Source: Psychroflexus aurantiacus
GTDB lineage: Bacteria > Bacteroidota > Bacteroidia > Flavobacteriales > Flavobacteriaceae
Reading direction: 5' to 3'
Length of the DNA stretch: 64,000 nt
NCBI RefSeq assembly: GCF_010820555.1
Contig: NZ_JAAIKD010000001.1
Span: forward strand, 349,885 to 413,884
The notes beneath the pieces are model-generated. The model had not been told where the DNA came from and made no database searches. It saw nothing but the letters and a program-made list of their open reading frames with translations. Of the stretch, positions 24,759 to 34,832 are shown piece after piece. The position numbers and the translations under genes are program-made. The stretch's first letter is position 1. Every line of letters begins with the position of its first letter.

Positions 24759-27700
24759 CTATTCAAAGATATATCTTAAGCCAACTTGCATTTGCCATCT
24801 TGAAGACAGAATCCCTGAATCATCAAAGTTCTCAATGCCTTGCTCATTAAAACGGCTGTCGAAGGAGAATTCAGGATTTGGACCTCCTCGCTCAGTGGTT
24901 AAAAGACCTAGGTTTCCAGGAATAAATGGTCGTCTACCCCAATCTTTATTGATCAAGTTTGTGAAGTTGAAAATGTCAAAGGAAGCCTGAAGCGTATGTT
25001 TCTTATTGTTAATATTCAAGCTGAAGTCCTGTAAGAATTTAAAGTCAACTACATGGCTCCATGGTCCGAATGTGCCATTACGCTCTGCATACTGACCTCT
25101 TCTTTCGCTTAAATACTCATTGTTTTCAATAAACGTATTTAAGGCAGCCCACTGTTCTTGTTGTTGCTCTGGTGTTCCTTCAAATGTAATTTCAGAAGCA
25201 TCTCTTGGAATATAGATAAGAGCATTGTCTCTGGAATCATCGTTAAGAAGATCACGACCTTCATTATAAACAAAACTATATGGAGACCCTTCTAAACCAT
25301 TGTAGAAAAACGAAAAGGTGCTCTTTAAATTATCGTTCCATTCATATTCATAAGAAACGTTTGCTGAGATTCTGGATCCTATTGAGAAACCAGATCTCTG
25401 AGCTCTAAGATCTGAATTTTTACCGTTTACAGTTTCAATACCTCTCCATTGAGATGAGTTCTGAGAAGAAGTTCCTTCAAAAATATTGTAAGAATCTCCA
25501 TAGGTATAGGCAATTTGTCCGGCAAAACCATTCTCAAATGGCTTGGTCAGCTTAAACGTTGCATTGTAAGAATACCCCTCACTTGTATTAGAACCTAAGA
25601 TAATTCTTGCGTAAGTATCATCAACTAGATCTCTTCTGTCGTAAAACGGTCTGTTATCTGCTCCATTCAAGGTTCCTACAGGACCTTTGACGTTCAGGTT
25701 TTCATAGTAAACAGCATGTATAACATCTGTAAAAAGGAACTCTCCTGAAGCGATTAATCCCCAGACTGGTAATTCCTGGTCAACAGCGATGTTATATTTG
25801 GCCACCTGTGGTAATTTGAAATCTGGCGTGAAAATATCGATATTTCCACCAACAGCTCCAGAACCTGGCTCAGCTCCTGGCTGAACTGGTTGGTTGAAAG
25901 GATCTGCAATAAAATAATCTGGTCCTGGCGTAGTGAAGTCTGCAACAAATCCAGAGGTTACCCCGTTGTTATTGTAAGCACCACCTGGCCATACCAAAGG
26001 AATTCTTGAGGTAAATACACCTACACCACCTCTAACCTGAGTTCTTAGGTCTGAGCCTAAATCCTTACCTAGATCCCAGCTAAAACCTAATCGTGGAGAA
26101 ATGTATAATTGACTTTCAATGGCCTGACCTACTCTGGCCCCTTGTAAATCTTTTCCGTAAGCTTCTAAAAGCTGAACAGATCTTGTATTGAAATCGTCGT
26201 TCACAGTACCATCACTGAACATAGGAACGTCGAAACGTAAACCTACACTCAAATTGAAGTTATCTGACATTTTTACGTCATCCTGAGCATACACCCCTAT
26301 TTGAGAATACTGAAATTCTGCAGCTCCTCTTGAGTCATCACCCACACCTCCTAAAAGGGAGTAACCTCTGGAAAATCTATCTACTGGGGCATCGTTGTTA
26401 GGATCGTTATCTAAATACGTGTAAAAATCTGCAACGCTCTCAAACGTATAGTCCCCGAAATTCTGTGGAACGAACACATTTTTTACATCAAAGTATTCAA
26501 AGTTAGCACCAAATGTTAATTTGTGACGTCCTCTGTAAAGCTCAAAATTGTTGGTAATGTTCAATAATTTTTGCTCAAGTAAATTCGCTGTTGAAAAGGG
26601 CTCGGTTCCAAATCGGATACTACCGTTAGCAGGATTAGCCTGAGTACCGTTATCCTGAATTGTCACCTCAGGAAAAGGATCCCCTGAAAAACCTCTGTCA
26701 TCTAAAACGTCTGTATAAGCGACAAGTAAATTGTTCGACATATCCGATCCATTCGAAGTGTTCCACTCTATGGTTGTAGAATTCGTTCTTGTAGGGAAAA
26801 GTTCACTTCCATTCACGAAGTTGATTCCTCGGTCATTGCTTAAGCGGGTTTCATTTTCCTCAGCATTAACATAACTGTTTTTTACAGTTATCGAGTTTCT
26901 TTCGTTTATGTTCCAGTCCAAACGCGCAATAAGTTTATCACTTTGCAAGGTAAGCGGAGCACCTTCAAAAGCACCTGGGTTGTAACCGAATTTATCGATG
27001 ATATTTTGTCTAAGATCCAGGATATCCTCTCTGTCAGAACCTCCCTGGTAGCGATTAAAATTAAAAGGCTGAGGCGTTTCGTTTTCCTGTCTTTCGTAGT
27101 TCACAAAGTAAAAAAGCTTGTTTTCAACGATGGCACCCCCTACTCTGGCTCCAAAGGTTTTGGCTGTAAACGGATCTAATTTTGTTCTATTATCCTCGTT
27201 GATAGCCGTTGGCGTTTTACCTGCTAAATCTTCATTTCTGAAATAGTAGTAGGCTGAACCTTCAGTATTATTGGTACCGGCACGTGTAATCGCGTTAATC
27301 GATCCACCGGCAAAACCTGACTGTCTTACGTCGAAAGGAGCTAAGTTAACCTGAAAAGATTCAATCGCATCGATAGAAATTGGACTTACTCCTGTCTGAC
27401 CTCCATTGGTACCGGAAGCAGCTAGTCCAAAAACGTCGTTGTTTACAGCACCATCTATGTATATAGCGTTGTATCGGTTGTTCTGACCACCCAATGAAAT
27501 AGCTCCATTCTCACCAACCTGGGCTTCAGGAGTTTTTCTTAAAAAGTCTCCCAACGAACGTGTTGCTGATGGCAAGGTGTTGATTTCTCTCTGAGAAATG
27601 TTCGTGTTTGATCCTCTTTGTCCTGAATCAAAAACACCTCCTTTAGTCGCTGTTACTACGACTTCGTCTAAAGCATTACTGGATTCTGCCATGTTTCTGT

Positions 27701-28007
27701 TAATCGTCTCAGAAACTCCTAATTTTAAAAAGAGGTTTTCAATTTCGATATCTTCAAATCCAACGTAAGTAATTTTTACCATGTAAGGGCCTCCAACTCT
27801 CATGTTTGGAATCCTAAAGAAACCATCAAAATCTGTTACAACACCATACTGTGTTCCAGTTGGCGTGTGCACAGCAATAATGTTAGCTCCCGGTAGCGGA
27901 TTCCCAGTATTGTCATTGATTTTTCCATCAATAGATGAGGTTGTCACCCCTTGTGCATAAATACCTACTCCCATAATTAAGAATAAGCCAAGTAGTAATT
28001 TTTTCAT
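24759..28007 (-). CDS. Oar-like TonB-dependent receptor
   Basis: A receptor of about 1082 residues resembling the Oar group, which carries a carboxypeptidase-like/Cna-B N-terminal domain (about 25-110), a plug with FLRKTPEAQVGENGAIS-like and IDGAVNND segments, and a very long barrel. I start at the ATG at 28005-28007, giving signal peptide MKKLLLGLFLIMGVGIYAQ, closely similar to that of the neighbouring receptor. The gene is monocistronic, with a strong terminator and its own -7 box and direct-repeat element upstream. In Myxococcus, Oar takes part in protease secretion; the role here is not established. Confidence 0.92.
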   Translation of the reverse strand: MKKLLLGLFLIMGVGIYAQGVTTSSIDGKINDNTGNPLPGANIIAVHTPTGTQYGVVTDFDGFFRIPNMRVGGPYMVKITYVGFEDIEIENLFLKLGVSETINRNMAESSNALDEVVVTATKGGVFDSGQRGSNTNISQREINTLPSATRSLGDFLRKTPEAQVGENGAISLGGQNNRYNAIYIDGAVNNDVFGLAASGTNGGQTGVSPISIDAIESFQVNLAPFDVRQSGFAGGSINAITRAGTNNTEGSAYYYFRNEDLAGKTPTAINEDNRTKLDPFTAKTFGARVGGAIVENKLFYFVNYERQENETPQPFNFNRYQGGSDREDILDLRQNIIDKFGYNPGAFEGAPLTLQSDKLIARLDWNINERNSITVKNSYVNAEENETRLSNDRGINFVNGSELFPTRTNSTTIEWNTSNGSDMSNNLLVAYTDVLDDRGFSGDPFPEVTIQDNGTQANPANGSIRFGTEPFSTANLLEQKLLNITNNFELYRGRHKLTFGANFEYFDVKNVFVPQNFGDYTFESVADFYTYLDNDPNNDAPVDRFSRGYSLLGGVGDDSRGAAEFQYSQIGVYAQDDVKMSDNFNLSVGLRFDVPMFSDGTVNDDFNTRSVQLLEAYGKDLQGARVGQAIESQLYISPRLGFSWDLGKDLGSDLRTQVRGGVGVFTSRIPLVWPGGAYNNNGVTSGFVADFTTPGPDYFIADPFNQPVQPGAEPGSGAVGGNIDIFTPDFKLPQVAKYNIAVDQELPVWGLIASGEFLFTDVIHAVYYENLNVKGPVGTLNGADNRPFYDRRDLVDDTYARIILGSNTSEGYSYNATFKLTKPFENGFAGQIAYTYGDSYNIFEGTSSQNSSQWRGIETVNGKNSDLRAQRSGFSIGSRISANVSYEYEWNDNLKSTFSFFYNGLEGSPYSFVYNEGRDLLNDDSRDNALIYIPRDASEITFEGTPEQQQEQWAALNTFIENNEYLSERRGQYAERNGTFGPWSHVVDFKFLQDFSLNINNKKHTLQASFDIFNFTNLINKDWGRRPFIPGNLGLLTTERGGPNPEFSFDSRFNEQGIENFDDSGILSSRWQMQVGLRYIFE

Positions 28008-28034
28008 GTGATTTTTTTTATACAAATTAAAGCC

Positions 28035-28042
28035 CAAAAATA
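28035..28042 (-). promoter_or_regulatory. -7 box of the Oar-like receptor gene
   Basis: TATTTTTG on the minus strand matches TAnnTTTG and lies 27 bases before the start codon and directly downstream of the direct-repeat box, the usual place for an activator site. Confidence 0.45.
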
Positions 28043-28048
28043 AGTTTG

Positions 28049-28072
28049 AATATTAAGATAAGGTTAAGAAAA
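28049..28072 (-). promoter_or_regulatory. 11-bp direct-repeat box, receptor 2
   Basis: Minus-strand units TTCTTAACCTT and ATCTTAATATT, head to tail; 22 of 24 bases match 24462-24485. It sits 42 bases before the receptor start codon, just upstream of the -7 box. Confidence 0.5.
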
Positions 28073-28204
28073 CCTGTTAAAAAAATAAAATTAGAAAAAA
28101 AAATGTGCTTTAAAGCAGGCTGAAAAATAAAACTGTATTTATTTATCAAGATGAAATACAGGAAGTTGTAAAGTTTTTTGACTTATCCTGTGTTGAAAAA
28201 AAAA

Positions 28205-29458
28205 CTACTTAATTTCCATATAGTCTACCTGGTCAATTTTGGCTTTCAAAGGAGCTATAAATTTGAAATAAGCAGGTTTGAGTTCTTCTTTCATGGGTTC
28301 AGCTTCGGGTAAATCTTCTTTATAGGGATCTACCTGACGTCCGTTTACCCAAAAGCGATAACACACATGCGGACCTGTGGCCAGACCTGTCTGTCCTACA
28401 TAACCAATAATTTCACCCTGCTTTACATACTGTCCAACCTTAACGGCGCGTCTGGACATGTGTAAATATTGCGTAGAATATTTGCCGGTATGTTTCACTT
28501 TTACATAATTTCCATTGCCCCTGGTGTAGCTGGCTTTGGTCACGACCCCGTCTGCAGTGGACCAGATGGGAGTTCCTGTAGCCGCAGCATAATCTGTTCC
28601 TTTATGTGCTTTCCAGCGTCTTTGCACCGGATGAAAACGACGTCCAGTGTAGCGAGAGGATATTCTGCTAAACTGCAAAGGTGCTTTTAAGAAGAACTTT
28701 CTAAGTGTTATTCCATCCTCGTCAAAATAATCGGTACGCCCGGTTAAGGAGTCCACTTCAAATTCGAAAGCATAAAACTCGCGACCTCTGTGTTTTAAAA
28801 CGGCAGCATCTATGCCTTCTAATCCGGCATAAATCGTATCATCAATATACTTTTCTTTATAGATCAGCTTAAATTGATCGCCTTCCTGAAGTTTGAAAAA
28901 ATCTACACTCCACTGGTATATATCTGAAAACCTGTTGGTCAGCAAATAGTCCAGACCTGCTTCATCTATAGCATCAGAAAGATTTGAGGATATAACTCCA
29001 GAAGTGGATTTTTGCTTTATGGTAATAGGCTTTGACCTGGCAACACCTGTTAAACTGTCGAGACTGATCACCGCATAATCGATAACTGACTTTTGATAGA
29101 CGAAGTGCTCAACACGTTGAGTAGAATCTTTACTTTTAAGAATCGCATAAGGTTTCCCGGTGTTAATTCTTCTGAAATTCATCACAGAATCCGGAATACG
29201 CTGGGTAATCTGATAGACTTTGCCTGGTAAAACGCCATGACTATCCATGATAGTTCCAAAGGTATCACCTCGTCTTACGGTATCGAAAACAACTTCGAAA
29301 TCGCTAAGCGTAAAACCAAAGCTTTTGGGTTCTGGTATTCTTTTAACCTTGATGGTTTCAATTTCTTTTGCTGAAGCGGTTTCAACATCTTGATTACATG
29401 ATAACATCATGATAGCCAGTAATACAGAAAGAAAACGAAAGTTGGAAATGTTAAGCAT
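28205..29458 (-). CDS. M23 family metallopeptidase lipoprotein
   Basis: A lipoprotein of about 417 residues, started at the ATG at 29456-29458, with a lipobox (MMLSC). Residues of about 60-140 form a LysM/OapA-like region (RRGDTFGTIM). The C-terminal LytM domain has the zinc and catalytic motifs HKGTDYAA, the YLHMS turn and GPHVCYRFW. Such enzymes cut peptide cross-links in peptidoglycan during growth and division. The longer frame upstream has no coding signs and overlaps a promoter-like gap. It lies downstream of atpG on the same strand but beyond a strong terminator, so it has its own promoter. Confidence 0.9.
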   Translation of the reverse strand: MLNISNFRFLSVLLAIMMLSCNQDVETASAKEIETIKVKRIPEPKSFGFTLSDFEVVFDTVRRGDTFGTIMDSHGVLPGKVYQITQRIPDSVMNFRRINTGKPYAILKSKDSTQRVEHFVYQKSVIDYAVISLDSLTGVARSKPITIKQKSTSGVISSNLSDAIDEAGLDYLLTNRFSDIYQWSVDFFKLQEGDQFKLIYKEKYIDDTIYAGLEGIDAAVLKHRGREFYAFEFEVDSLTGRTDYFDEDGITLRKFFLKAPLQFSRISSRYTGRRFHPVQRRWKAHKGTDYAAATGTPIWSTADGVVTKASYTRGNGNYVKVKHTGKYSTQYLHMSRRAVKVGQYVKQGEIIGYVGQTGLATGPHVCYRFWVNGRQVDPYKEDLPEAEPMKEELKPAYFKFIAPLKAKIDQVDYMEIK

Positions 29459-29532
29459 AAAGGTTTTAATTAAAACGGCAAAAATACATTTTATTATGTG
29501 AAGCCAAATAAGGATTGTCATAACTCTGGAAA

Positions 29533-29567
29533 ACATAAAAAAGTCTCTTTTGGAGACTTTTTTATGT
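29533..29567 (-). terminator. Terminator of the ATP synthase operon
   Basis: A perfect 15-bp stem (ACATAAAAAAGTCTC with GAGACTTTTTTATGT) and a 5-base loop 27 bases past atpG. It can work in both directions. Confidence 0.85.
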
Positions 29568-29593
29568 AAATTAATCAAGTACTGATTTCTGTA

Positions 29594-30463
29594 TTAGCTA
29601 TCTGCTAAAGCTTCAGCACCGGCAACAATTTCCAGGATCTCATTGGTAATGGAAGCTTGTCTGGCTTTGTTATAGGATAATTTAAGATCATCCCTCAGTT
29701 CAGTGGCGTTGTCTGTGGCTTTATGCATCGCCGTCATCCTGGCCCCGTGTTCTGAAGCTACAGAATCTCTTATGGCTTTAAACAACTGTATTTTTAAGGA
29801 CTTCGGAATTAAATCCTCTACAATTTCAGCTTTATTAGGCTCAAAAATATAATCTGAAGAAATGCTATCGCCTTCCATTTTTTCCGGAGACTGGATAGGC
29901 AAAAACTGCTCAGTGGTCACAATTTGTGTAGCTGCATTTCTGAAGCTGTTGTAAACCAATTCAATCTTATCGTATTTCCCGGATATGAATAAGTCCATAA
30001 GGTGTTCAGCAATCTCAGCAATATCTTCATAAGACAACTCATCATAAATAGAATTGTAAGATTCCTTAATGGCGTTGTTCTTTTTGAGGACATCACTGGC
30101 TTTTTTACCAATCCCGATAATGTCTACTGTTTTGTCAGCATAATTATCATGCATCAGGCTTCTTACACGCTTGACGATGTTGGTATTAAAGGCTCCGGCT
30201 AGTCCTCTGTTGGAAGAAATAGCAACGACTAAAACGTTTTGTACTTCCCTGTTTTCAGCATACGGGCTATTCGCATCTTCATCCAAGGCTGCACTTAAAC
30301 TTTGTAATAATTCCGTAAGTTTCTCAGCATATGGTCGCATATCTTCAATCGCATTTTGAGCGCGATTGAGTTTTGCAGCAGATACCATTTTCATGGCACT
30401 GGTGATCTGCATGGTAGACGATACCGATGTAATCCTACTTCTTAATTCTTTTAAATTAGCCAT
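29594..30463 (-). CDS. atpG: ATP synthase F1 gamma subunit
   Basis: The 289-residue central stalk subunit that rotates inside the alpha3beta3 ring. The N-terminal helix LKELRSRITSVSSTMQIT and MKMVSAAKLNRAQ and the C-terminal block MHKATDNA...ARQASITNEILEIV are the conserved coiled-coil ends of gamma. It is the last gene of the operon, 10 bases after atpA. In most bacteria atpD and atpC follow; here a terminator and an unrelated gene do. Confidence 0.96.
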   Translation of the reverse strand: MANLKELRSRITSVSSTMQITSAMKMVSAAKLNRAQNAIEDMRPYAEKLTELLQSLSAALDEDANSPYAENREVQNVLVVAISSNRGLAGAFNTNIVKRVRSLMHDNYADKTVDIIGIGKKASDVLKKNNAIKESYNSIYDELSYEDIAEIAEHLMDLFISGKYDKIELVYNSFRNAATQIVTTEQFLPIQSPEKMEGDSISSDYIFEPNKAEIVEDLIPKSLKIQLFKAIRDSVASEHGARMTAMHKATDNATELRDDLKLSYNKARQASITNEILEIVAGAEALADS

Positions 30464-30473
30464 AAATCAAACC

Positions 30474-32054
30474 TTATGCTTTGTATTTTGCGGATATTTC
30501 TTTCGCTGCACTTTCAAGCGCATCTGTAAGTTCTTCGGTATATTTACCGGCTTTTAGCTGATCTAAAACATCGCGATGCTTAGAGTTCAGGTAAGACAGG
30601 TAGTCTTTTTCAAATTCCTTGATTTTATCTACCGGTACATTTCTCATGAGGTTTTTTGTCCCTGCATAAACGATAGCGATTTGCTCTTCCACAGGATAAG
30701 GATTGGCCTCAGCCTGTTTCAGGATTTCAACGTTTCGTTTTCCTTTTTCGATAGTATTCTGAGTAGAAGCATCCAAATCTGAACCAAATTTAGCAAAAGC
30801 TTCAAGCTCTCTGTATTGTGCCTGGTCAAGTTTCAAAGTACCCGCTACTTTCTTCATCGATTTGATCTGAGCAGAACCCCCTACACGAGATACGGAAATA
30901 CCCACGTCGATCGCAGGTCTTACACCCGAGTTAAATAAATCTGAGGTTAAGAAAATCTGTCCATCGGTAATCGAAATTACGTTGGTAGGAATATAAGCCG
31001 ATACATCTCCGGCCTGAGTTTCAATAATCGGTAAAGCGGTAAGAGATCCTCCTCCTTTTACTTTTCCTTTTAAAGCTTCAGGTAAATCATTCATCTGCTG
31101 TGCAATACCATCATCGTTAATGATTTTTGCAGAACGCTCAAGCAATCTGGAGTGAAGGTAAAATACATCCCCTGGGTATGCTTCACGGCCCGGAGGTCTT
31201 CTTAATAATAAAGAGACTTCACGATAAGCAACGGCCTGTTTTGATAAATCATCATAGATAATTAATGCGGGTCTGCCTGTGTCTCTGAAGTATTCACCAA
31301 TCGCTGCACCTGCCATTGGGGCATACACCTGCATGGAAGCAGGATCTGAAGCATTTGCTGCTACAATAGTTGTATACGCCAAAGCACCACGCTCTTCCAA
31401 AAGATTTGCGATACCTGCTACTGTAGAAGCCTTTTGTCCAATGGCCACATAGATACAGTAAACCGGCTCTCCTTTGTCGTAAAATTCTTTTTGGTTAAGA
31501 ATCGTGTCAATACATACAGAAGTCTTACCTGTCTGTCTGTCACCAATCACCAATTCTCTTTGACCTCGTCCTACAGGGACCATCGCATCAATAGATTTGA
31601 TACCCGTTTGCATAGGTTCTGTAACCGGTTGTCTATAGATAACACCAGGCGCTTTTCTCTCGATAGGCATTAAAAAAGTCTCCCCTTCTATCTCGCCTTT
31701 TCCATCGATGGTTTCACCAAGTGTGTTCACAACACGGCCAACAATTCCTTCTCCAACCTGGATTGAGGAAATCTTTTTGGTTCTCTTTACAGAATCTCCT
31801 TCGTTAATGTTATTGGATTTTCCTAAAAGTACGATACCAACGGTATCCTCCTCAAGGTTAAGCACCATTCCATTAAGTCCTCCTTCAAATTCCACAAGTT
31901 CTCCAAGTTCTGCGTTGGTTAAGCCATAAACGTTGGCAATACCATCACCAACTCTTAAAACTGTTCCTACTTCATCCAGAGAGGTTTCGGATTCGAAACC
32001 TGAGATTTGTTTTTTTAAGATTGCTGAAACTTCAGCAGAGTTTACTTCAGCCAT
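30474..32054 (-). CDS. atpA: ATP synthase F1 alpha subunit
   Basis: The 526-residue nucleotide-binding but largely regulatory F1 subunit. It has the Walker A motif GDRQTGKTS (171-179), the arginine-finger block [10 protein letters not shown] and the [20 protein letters not shown] stretch. Length and order between delta and gamma match the family. It is co-transcribed with the atpBEFH genes upstream. Confidence 0.97.
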   Translation of the reverse strand: MAEVNSAEVSAILKKQISGFESETSLDEVGTVLRVGDGIANVYGLTNAELGELVEFEGGLNGMVLNLEEDTVGIVLLGKSNNINEGDSVKRTKKISSIQVGEGIVGRVVNTLGETIDGKGEIEGETFLMPIERKAPGVIYRQPVTEPMQTGIKSIDAMVPVGRGQRELVIGDRQTGKTSVCIDTILNQKEFYDKGEPVYCIYVAIGQKASTVAGIANLLEERGALAYTTIVAANASDPASMQVYAPMAGAAIGEYFRDTGRPALIIYDDLSKQAVAYREVSLLLRRPPGREAYPGDVFYLHSRLLERSAKIINDDGIAQQMNDLPEALKGKVKGGGSLTALPIIETQAGDVSAYIPTNVISITDGQIFLTSDLFNSGVRPAIDVGISVSRVGGSAQIKSMKKVAGTLKLDQAQYRELEAFAKFGSDLDASTQNTIEKGKRNVEILKQAEANPYPVEEQIAIVYAGTKNLMRNVPVDKIKEFEKDYLSYLNSKHRDVLDQLKAGKYTEELTDALESAAKEISAKYKA

Positions 32055-32095
32055 AATTTATTTTGCATTAAATGGTAAATACATACCGCTTAGTA

Positions 32096-32623
32096 TTATA
32101 ATAATTGTCTTTTGAATCGGTTAAGACTGCTAGATACACTTCCGTCAAACTGAAGGTCTTTCAATCTGAGTATAAATCCCCCAAGAATAGATTCATCAAC
32201 TTGGTTTGTAAGATTTGCCGTGTAACCAGTAATATCTTTAATTTTTGCCTGAACTTTTTCTTCCAGCTCCTTCGTCATTTCTACTGCTGTAATCACAGTA
32301 GCAGTCTGAATGTGATGCTTGGTATTGTAAAGTTCGATATATGCTCTGGAAACGTGTTCCAATAGATCAACCCTGTTATTTTTGACCAGGGTTTTGATGA
32401 GTTGTTTCACTAAAGTCTCGACCTCACTAAAAACTTCTAAAAGCACAGCTTCTTTCTTACCGAGTTCAATTAACGGACTCGTAAGCATAAGTTTAAGATC
32501 TTTATTATTGGAAATGGTAGATTGTATGGACGCAAAGTTTTCTAAAACCTTATCCTCCACCTTGTTTTCTTCAGCCAGTTCAATAATGGCTTTCGCGTAC
32601 CGTTTTCCTGCTCTACTTCCCAT
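32096..32623 (-). CDS. atpH: ATP synthase F1 delta subunit
   Basis: A 175-residue delta (OSCP-like) subunit joining the F1 head to the b-subunit peripheral stalk. RAGKRYAKAIIELAEE at the N-terminus and VDESILGGFILRLKDLQFDGSV at the C-terminus are family signatures. It lies eight bases after atpF and 41 before atpA. Confidence 0.95.
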   Translation of the reverse strand: MGSRAGKRYAKAIIELAEENKVEDKVLENFASIQSTISNNKDLKLMLTSPLIELGKKEAVLLEVFSEVETLVKQLIKTLVKNNRVDLLEHVSRAYIELYNTKHHIQTATVITAVEMTKELEEKVQAKIKDITGYTANLTNQVDESILGGFILRLKDLQFDGSVSSSLNRFKRQLL

Positions 32624-32631
32624 GTATTTTG

Positions 32632-33126
32632 TTAGTTAAGTTTAACGTCGTCAAGCATTTTGTTCACTAAAGTCATCTGCTCTTGCTTGTCATCCAGCTG
32701 TTTCTTAACAACAGTTTCAGCAATTTGAACCGATAGCTCAGCCACTTGTGACTTGATTTCTGCTAAAGCTGTTTTCTTTTCGTTTTGAATAGCCGCCTGT
32801 GCTTTTTCAAGAATTTGTTCAGCCTTTTGATTTGCATCTTCAGTAGCTTCAGCAATGATGGATTTTTTCATCTGCTGAGCTTCCTTAAGCATCTCATCTC
32901 GTTCAGCTCTGGCTTGCTGAAGCATTTTTTCATTGTCAGCTTTCAGGTTAGCCATTTCTTCTTTGGCCTTTTCAGCAGAAGCCAAGGCCTCATTAATTGA
33001 AGCTTCTCTTTCGCCAACAGCTTTCATGACGGGCTTCCAGGCAAATTTTGTCAACAAGAATATAAGAATAATCATGACAACAACTTGCCAGACAAATAAA
33101 CCGTATTCAGGAGTAATTAAATCCAT
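32632..33126 (-). CDS. atpF: ATP synthase F0 b subunit
   Basis: A 164-residue peripheral-stalk subunit: one N-terminal membrane helix (about 8-27) followed by a long alanine- and glutamate-rich coiled coil (about 40-140). FAWKPVMKAVGEREASI just after the membrane segment is typical. It is preceded by a hairpin separating it from atpE. Confidence 0.95.
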   Translation of the reverse strand: MDLITPEYGLFVWQVVVMIILIFLLTKFAWKPVMKAVGEREASINEALASAEKAKEEMANLKADNEKMLQQARAERDEMLKEAQQMKKSIIAEATEDANQKAEQILEKAQAAIQNEKKTALAEIKSQVAELSVQIAETVVKKQLDDKQEQMTLVNKMLDDVKLN

Positions 33127-33157
33127 ATATGATAACTATTTTTTGATTCTAAAAATT

Positions 33158-33196
33158 AAAACCCTCATCCAACCAACCGTTGGTTATGAGGGTTTT
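33158..33196 (-). terminator. Intercistronic hairpin between atpE and atpF
   Basis: Outer stem AAAACCCTCAT/ATGAGGGTTTT (11 bp) and inner stem AACCAA/TTGGTT. Placed right after atpE inside the operon, it probably works as a partial terminator or RNase barrier that raises c-subunit output relative to downstream subunits, matching its high copy number in the enzyme. Confidence 0.65.
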
Positions 33197-33203
33197 CATC
33201 ATT

Positions 33204-33440
<237 letters not shown>

Positions 33441-33453
33441 TTAAAAATTAAAG

Positions 33454-34542
33454 TTAATGATGTTCATGTTCTTGCACCGCCATCCCGATAAACAAGGCTG
33501 ACAGCATGGTAAATATAAAGGCTTGCAAAAATGCAACTAATAATTCTAAAACTGTAATGAATAAAGCAAAAGGAACCGATATAGCGGCTACACCCGCAGT
33601 CTCTAGTATAAAAATCAGTCCGATTAAACTCAAGATAATAATGTGACCCGCTGTGATGTTCGCAAACAAACGAATCATAAGCGCGATAGGCTTAATGAAT
33701 ACCCCCAGTATTTCTACTATTGCCAGGATTGGTTTTACAAATGTTGGAATACCCGGCATCCAGAATACGTGTTGCCAGTAATCCTTGTTAGCGTTAACCA
33801 AAATCAGAGCTAAGGTGAATAATCCCAAAGCTACTGTAATTGAAATATTACCGGTCACGTTGGCTGCGCCTGGCAGTAATCCCATCAGGTTGGCAATCCA
33901 GATAAAGAAAAAGACCGTTAACAAAAACGGCATGAATTTCATGTATTTCTTTTCCCCTATTTGTGGTTTTGCGATCTCGTCTCTTACAAAAACAACAAGC
34001 GTTTCCAATATGTTTGTAAACCCTTTAGGCGCTTTCTTAGATTTTCTGTAATGTTTTGCCAGACCCATGAAAAGAATGATCATCAAAATTGAGGTCAGCA
34101 GCATCGAGGCCACATTCTTGGTTATGGAAATGTCAAAAGGGCTATTGGCGTTTAAAGCAGCATGCTCTTCTTCATTATATTCAAACTCCGTTTCACCTTC
34201 ATTTAAAACAAAAATCTTTTCGTGATAATTCACAAACTTCTGTCCGTTGGCTTCAACGATATACTCTCCTTCCACATCGTGATGAAATGCACTTGACATA
34301 AAGGATACCAATCCTTTATCTGTCCATAAAATAACAGGTAATGGAATTGTGAAAGCATCTTCTCCTTCTCCAAAAAAATGCCAGCCGTGAGAATCACTAA
34401 TATGATGCATTATCATTTCGGTAGGATTGAAACTTTCATCTATAACTTCATCCGTATCCAACTGAGCGAAAGAAGAAAAGGTATTTAAAATAAGCAAGAG
34501 CATAAGAGCCACTGTAATCTTTGAAGATTTGTGTGTTGCCAT
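33454..34542 (-). CDS. atpB: ATP synthase F0 a subunit with N-terminal extension
   Basis: The proton-channel subunit, about 362 residues, started at the ATG at 34540-34542. That start gives a signal-like segment (LMLLLILNTFSSFAQ) and an extra ~100-residue polar domain before the usual membrane helices; long N-terminal extensions are normal for Bacteroidota. The essential Arg is in the MIRLFANITAGH motif. A frame start 13 codons upstream would lie inside the probable leader. It heads the core atp operon, after the accessory atpZ and DUF6168 genes. Confidence 0.93.
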   Translation of the reverse strand: MATHKSSKITVALMLLLILNTFSSFAQLDTDEVIDESFNPTEMIMHHISDSHGWHFFGEGEDAFTIPLPVILWTDKGLVSFMSSAFHHDVEGEYIVEANGQKFVNYHEKIFVLNEGETEFEYNEEEHAALNANSPFDISITKNVASMLLTSILMIILFMGLAKHYRKSKKAPKGFTNILETLVVFVRDEIAKPQIGEKKYMKFMPFLLTVFFFIWIANLMGLLPGAANVTGNISITVALGLFTLALILVNANKDYWQHVFWMPGIPTFVKPILAIVEILGVFIKPIALMIRLFANITAGHIIILSLIGLIFILETAGVAAISVPFALFITVLELLVAFLQAFIFTMLSALFIGMAVQEHEHH

Positions 34543-34578
34543 AAATTGTTGACTTAATATCAATTCGAAAATTTCGTG

Positions 34579-34586
34579 CAAATGTA
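34579..34586 (-). promoter_or_regulatory. -7 box upstream of atpB
   Basis: TACATTTG on the minus strand, 37 bases before the atpB start, in the 290-base gap that separates atpB from the DUF6168 gene. It suggests that the core ATP synthase operon has its own promoter. No good -33 element is seen. Confidence 0.45.
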
Positions 34587-34832
34587 AGTTTTTACTTTCT
34601 AATTATAAATAAAAGCTTCAAAAAAAAACTTTTTTAGCAACTTGCCTTCCCTTTCAAATCTATTTGCTTAAGAATCAAACTAACCAGCTGCAATCATTCA
34701 TGATGCACTATCATTTTGAATGCAGTCGTCAGACACCCAGATAAGCAATCAAAATAGGGTTTTGGCTAATTTGTATTACGAGCGGAAATGCTTACCAGTT
34801 CTACAGCGCAAGGCGCCTCATCAGAACACACC

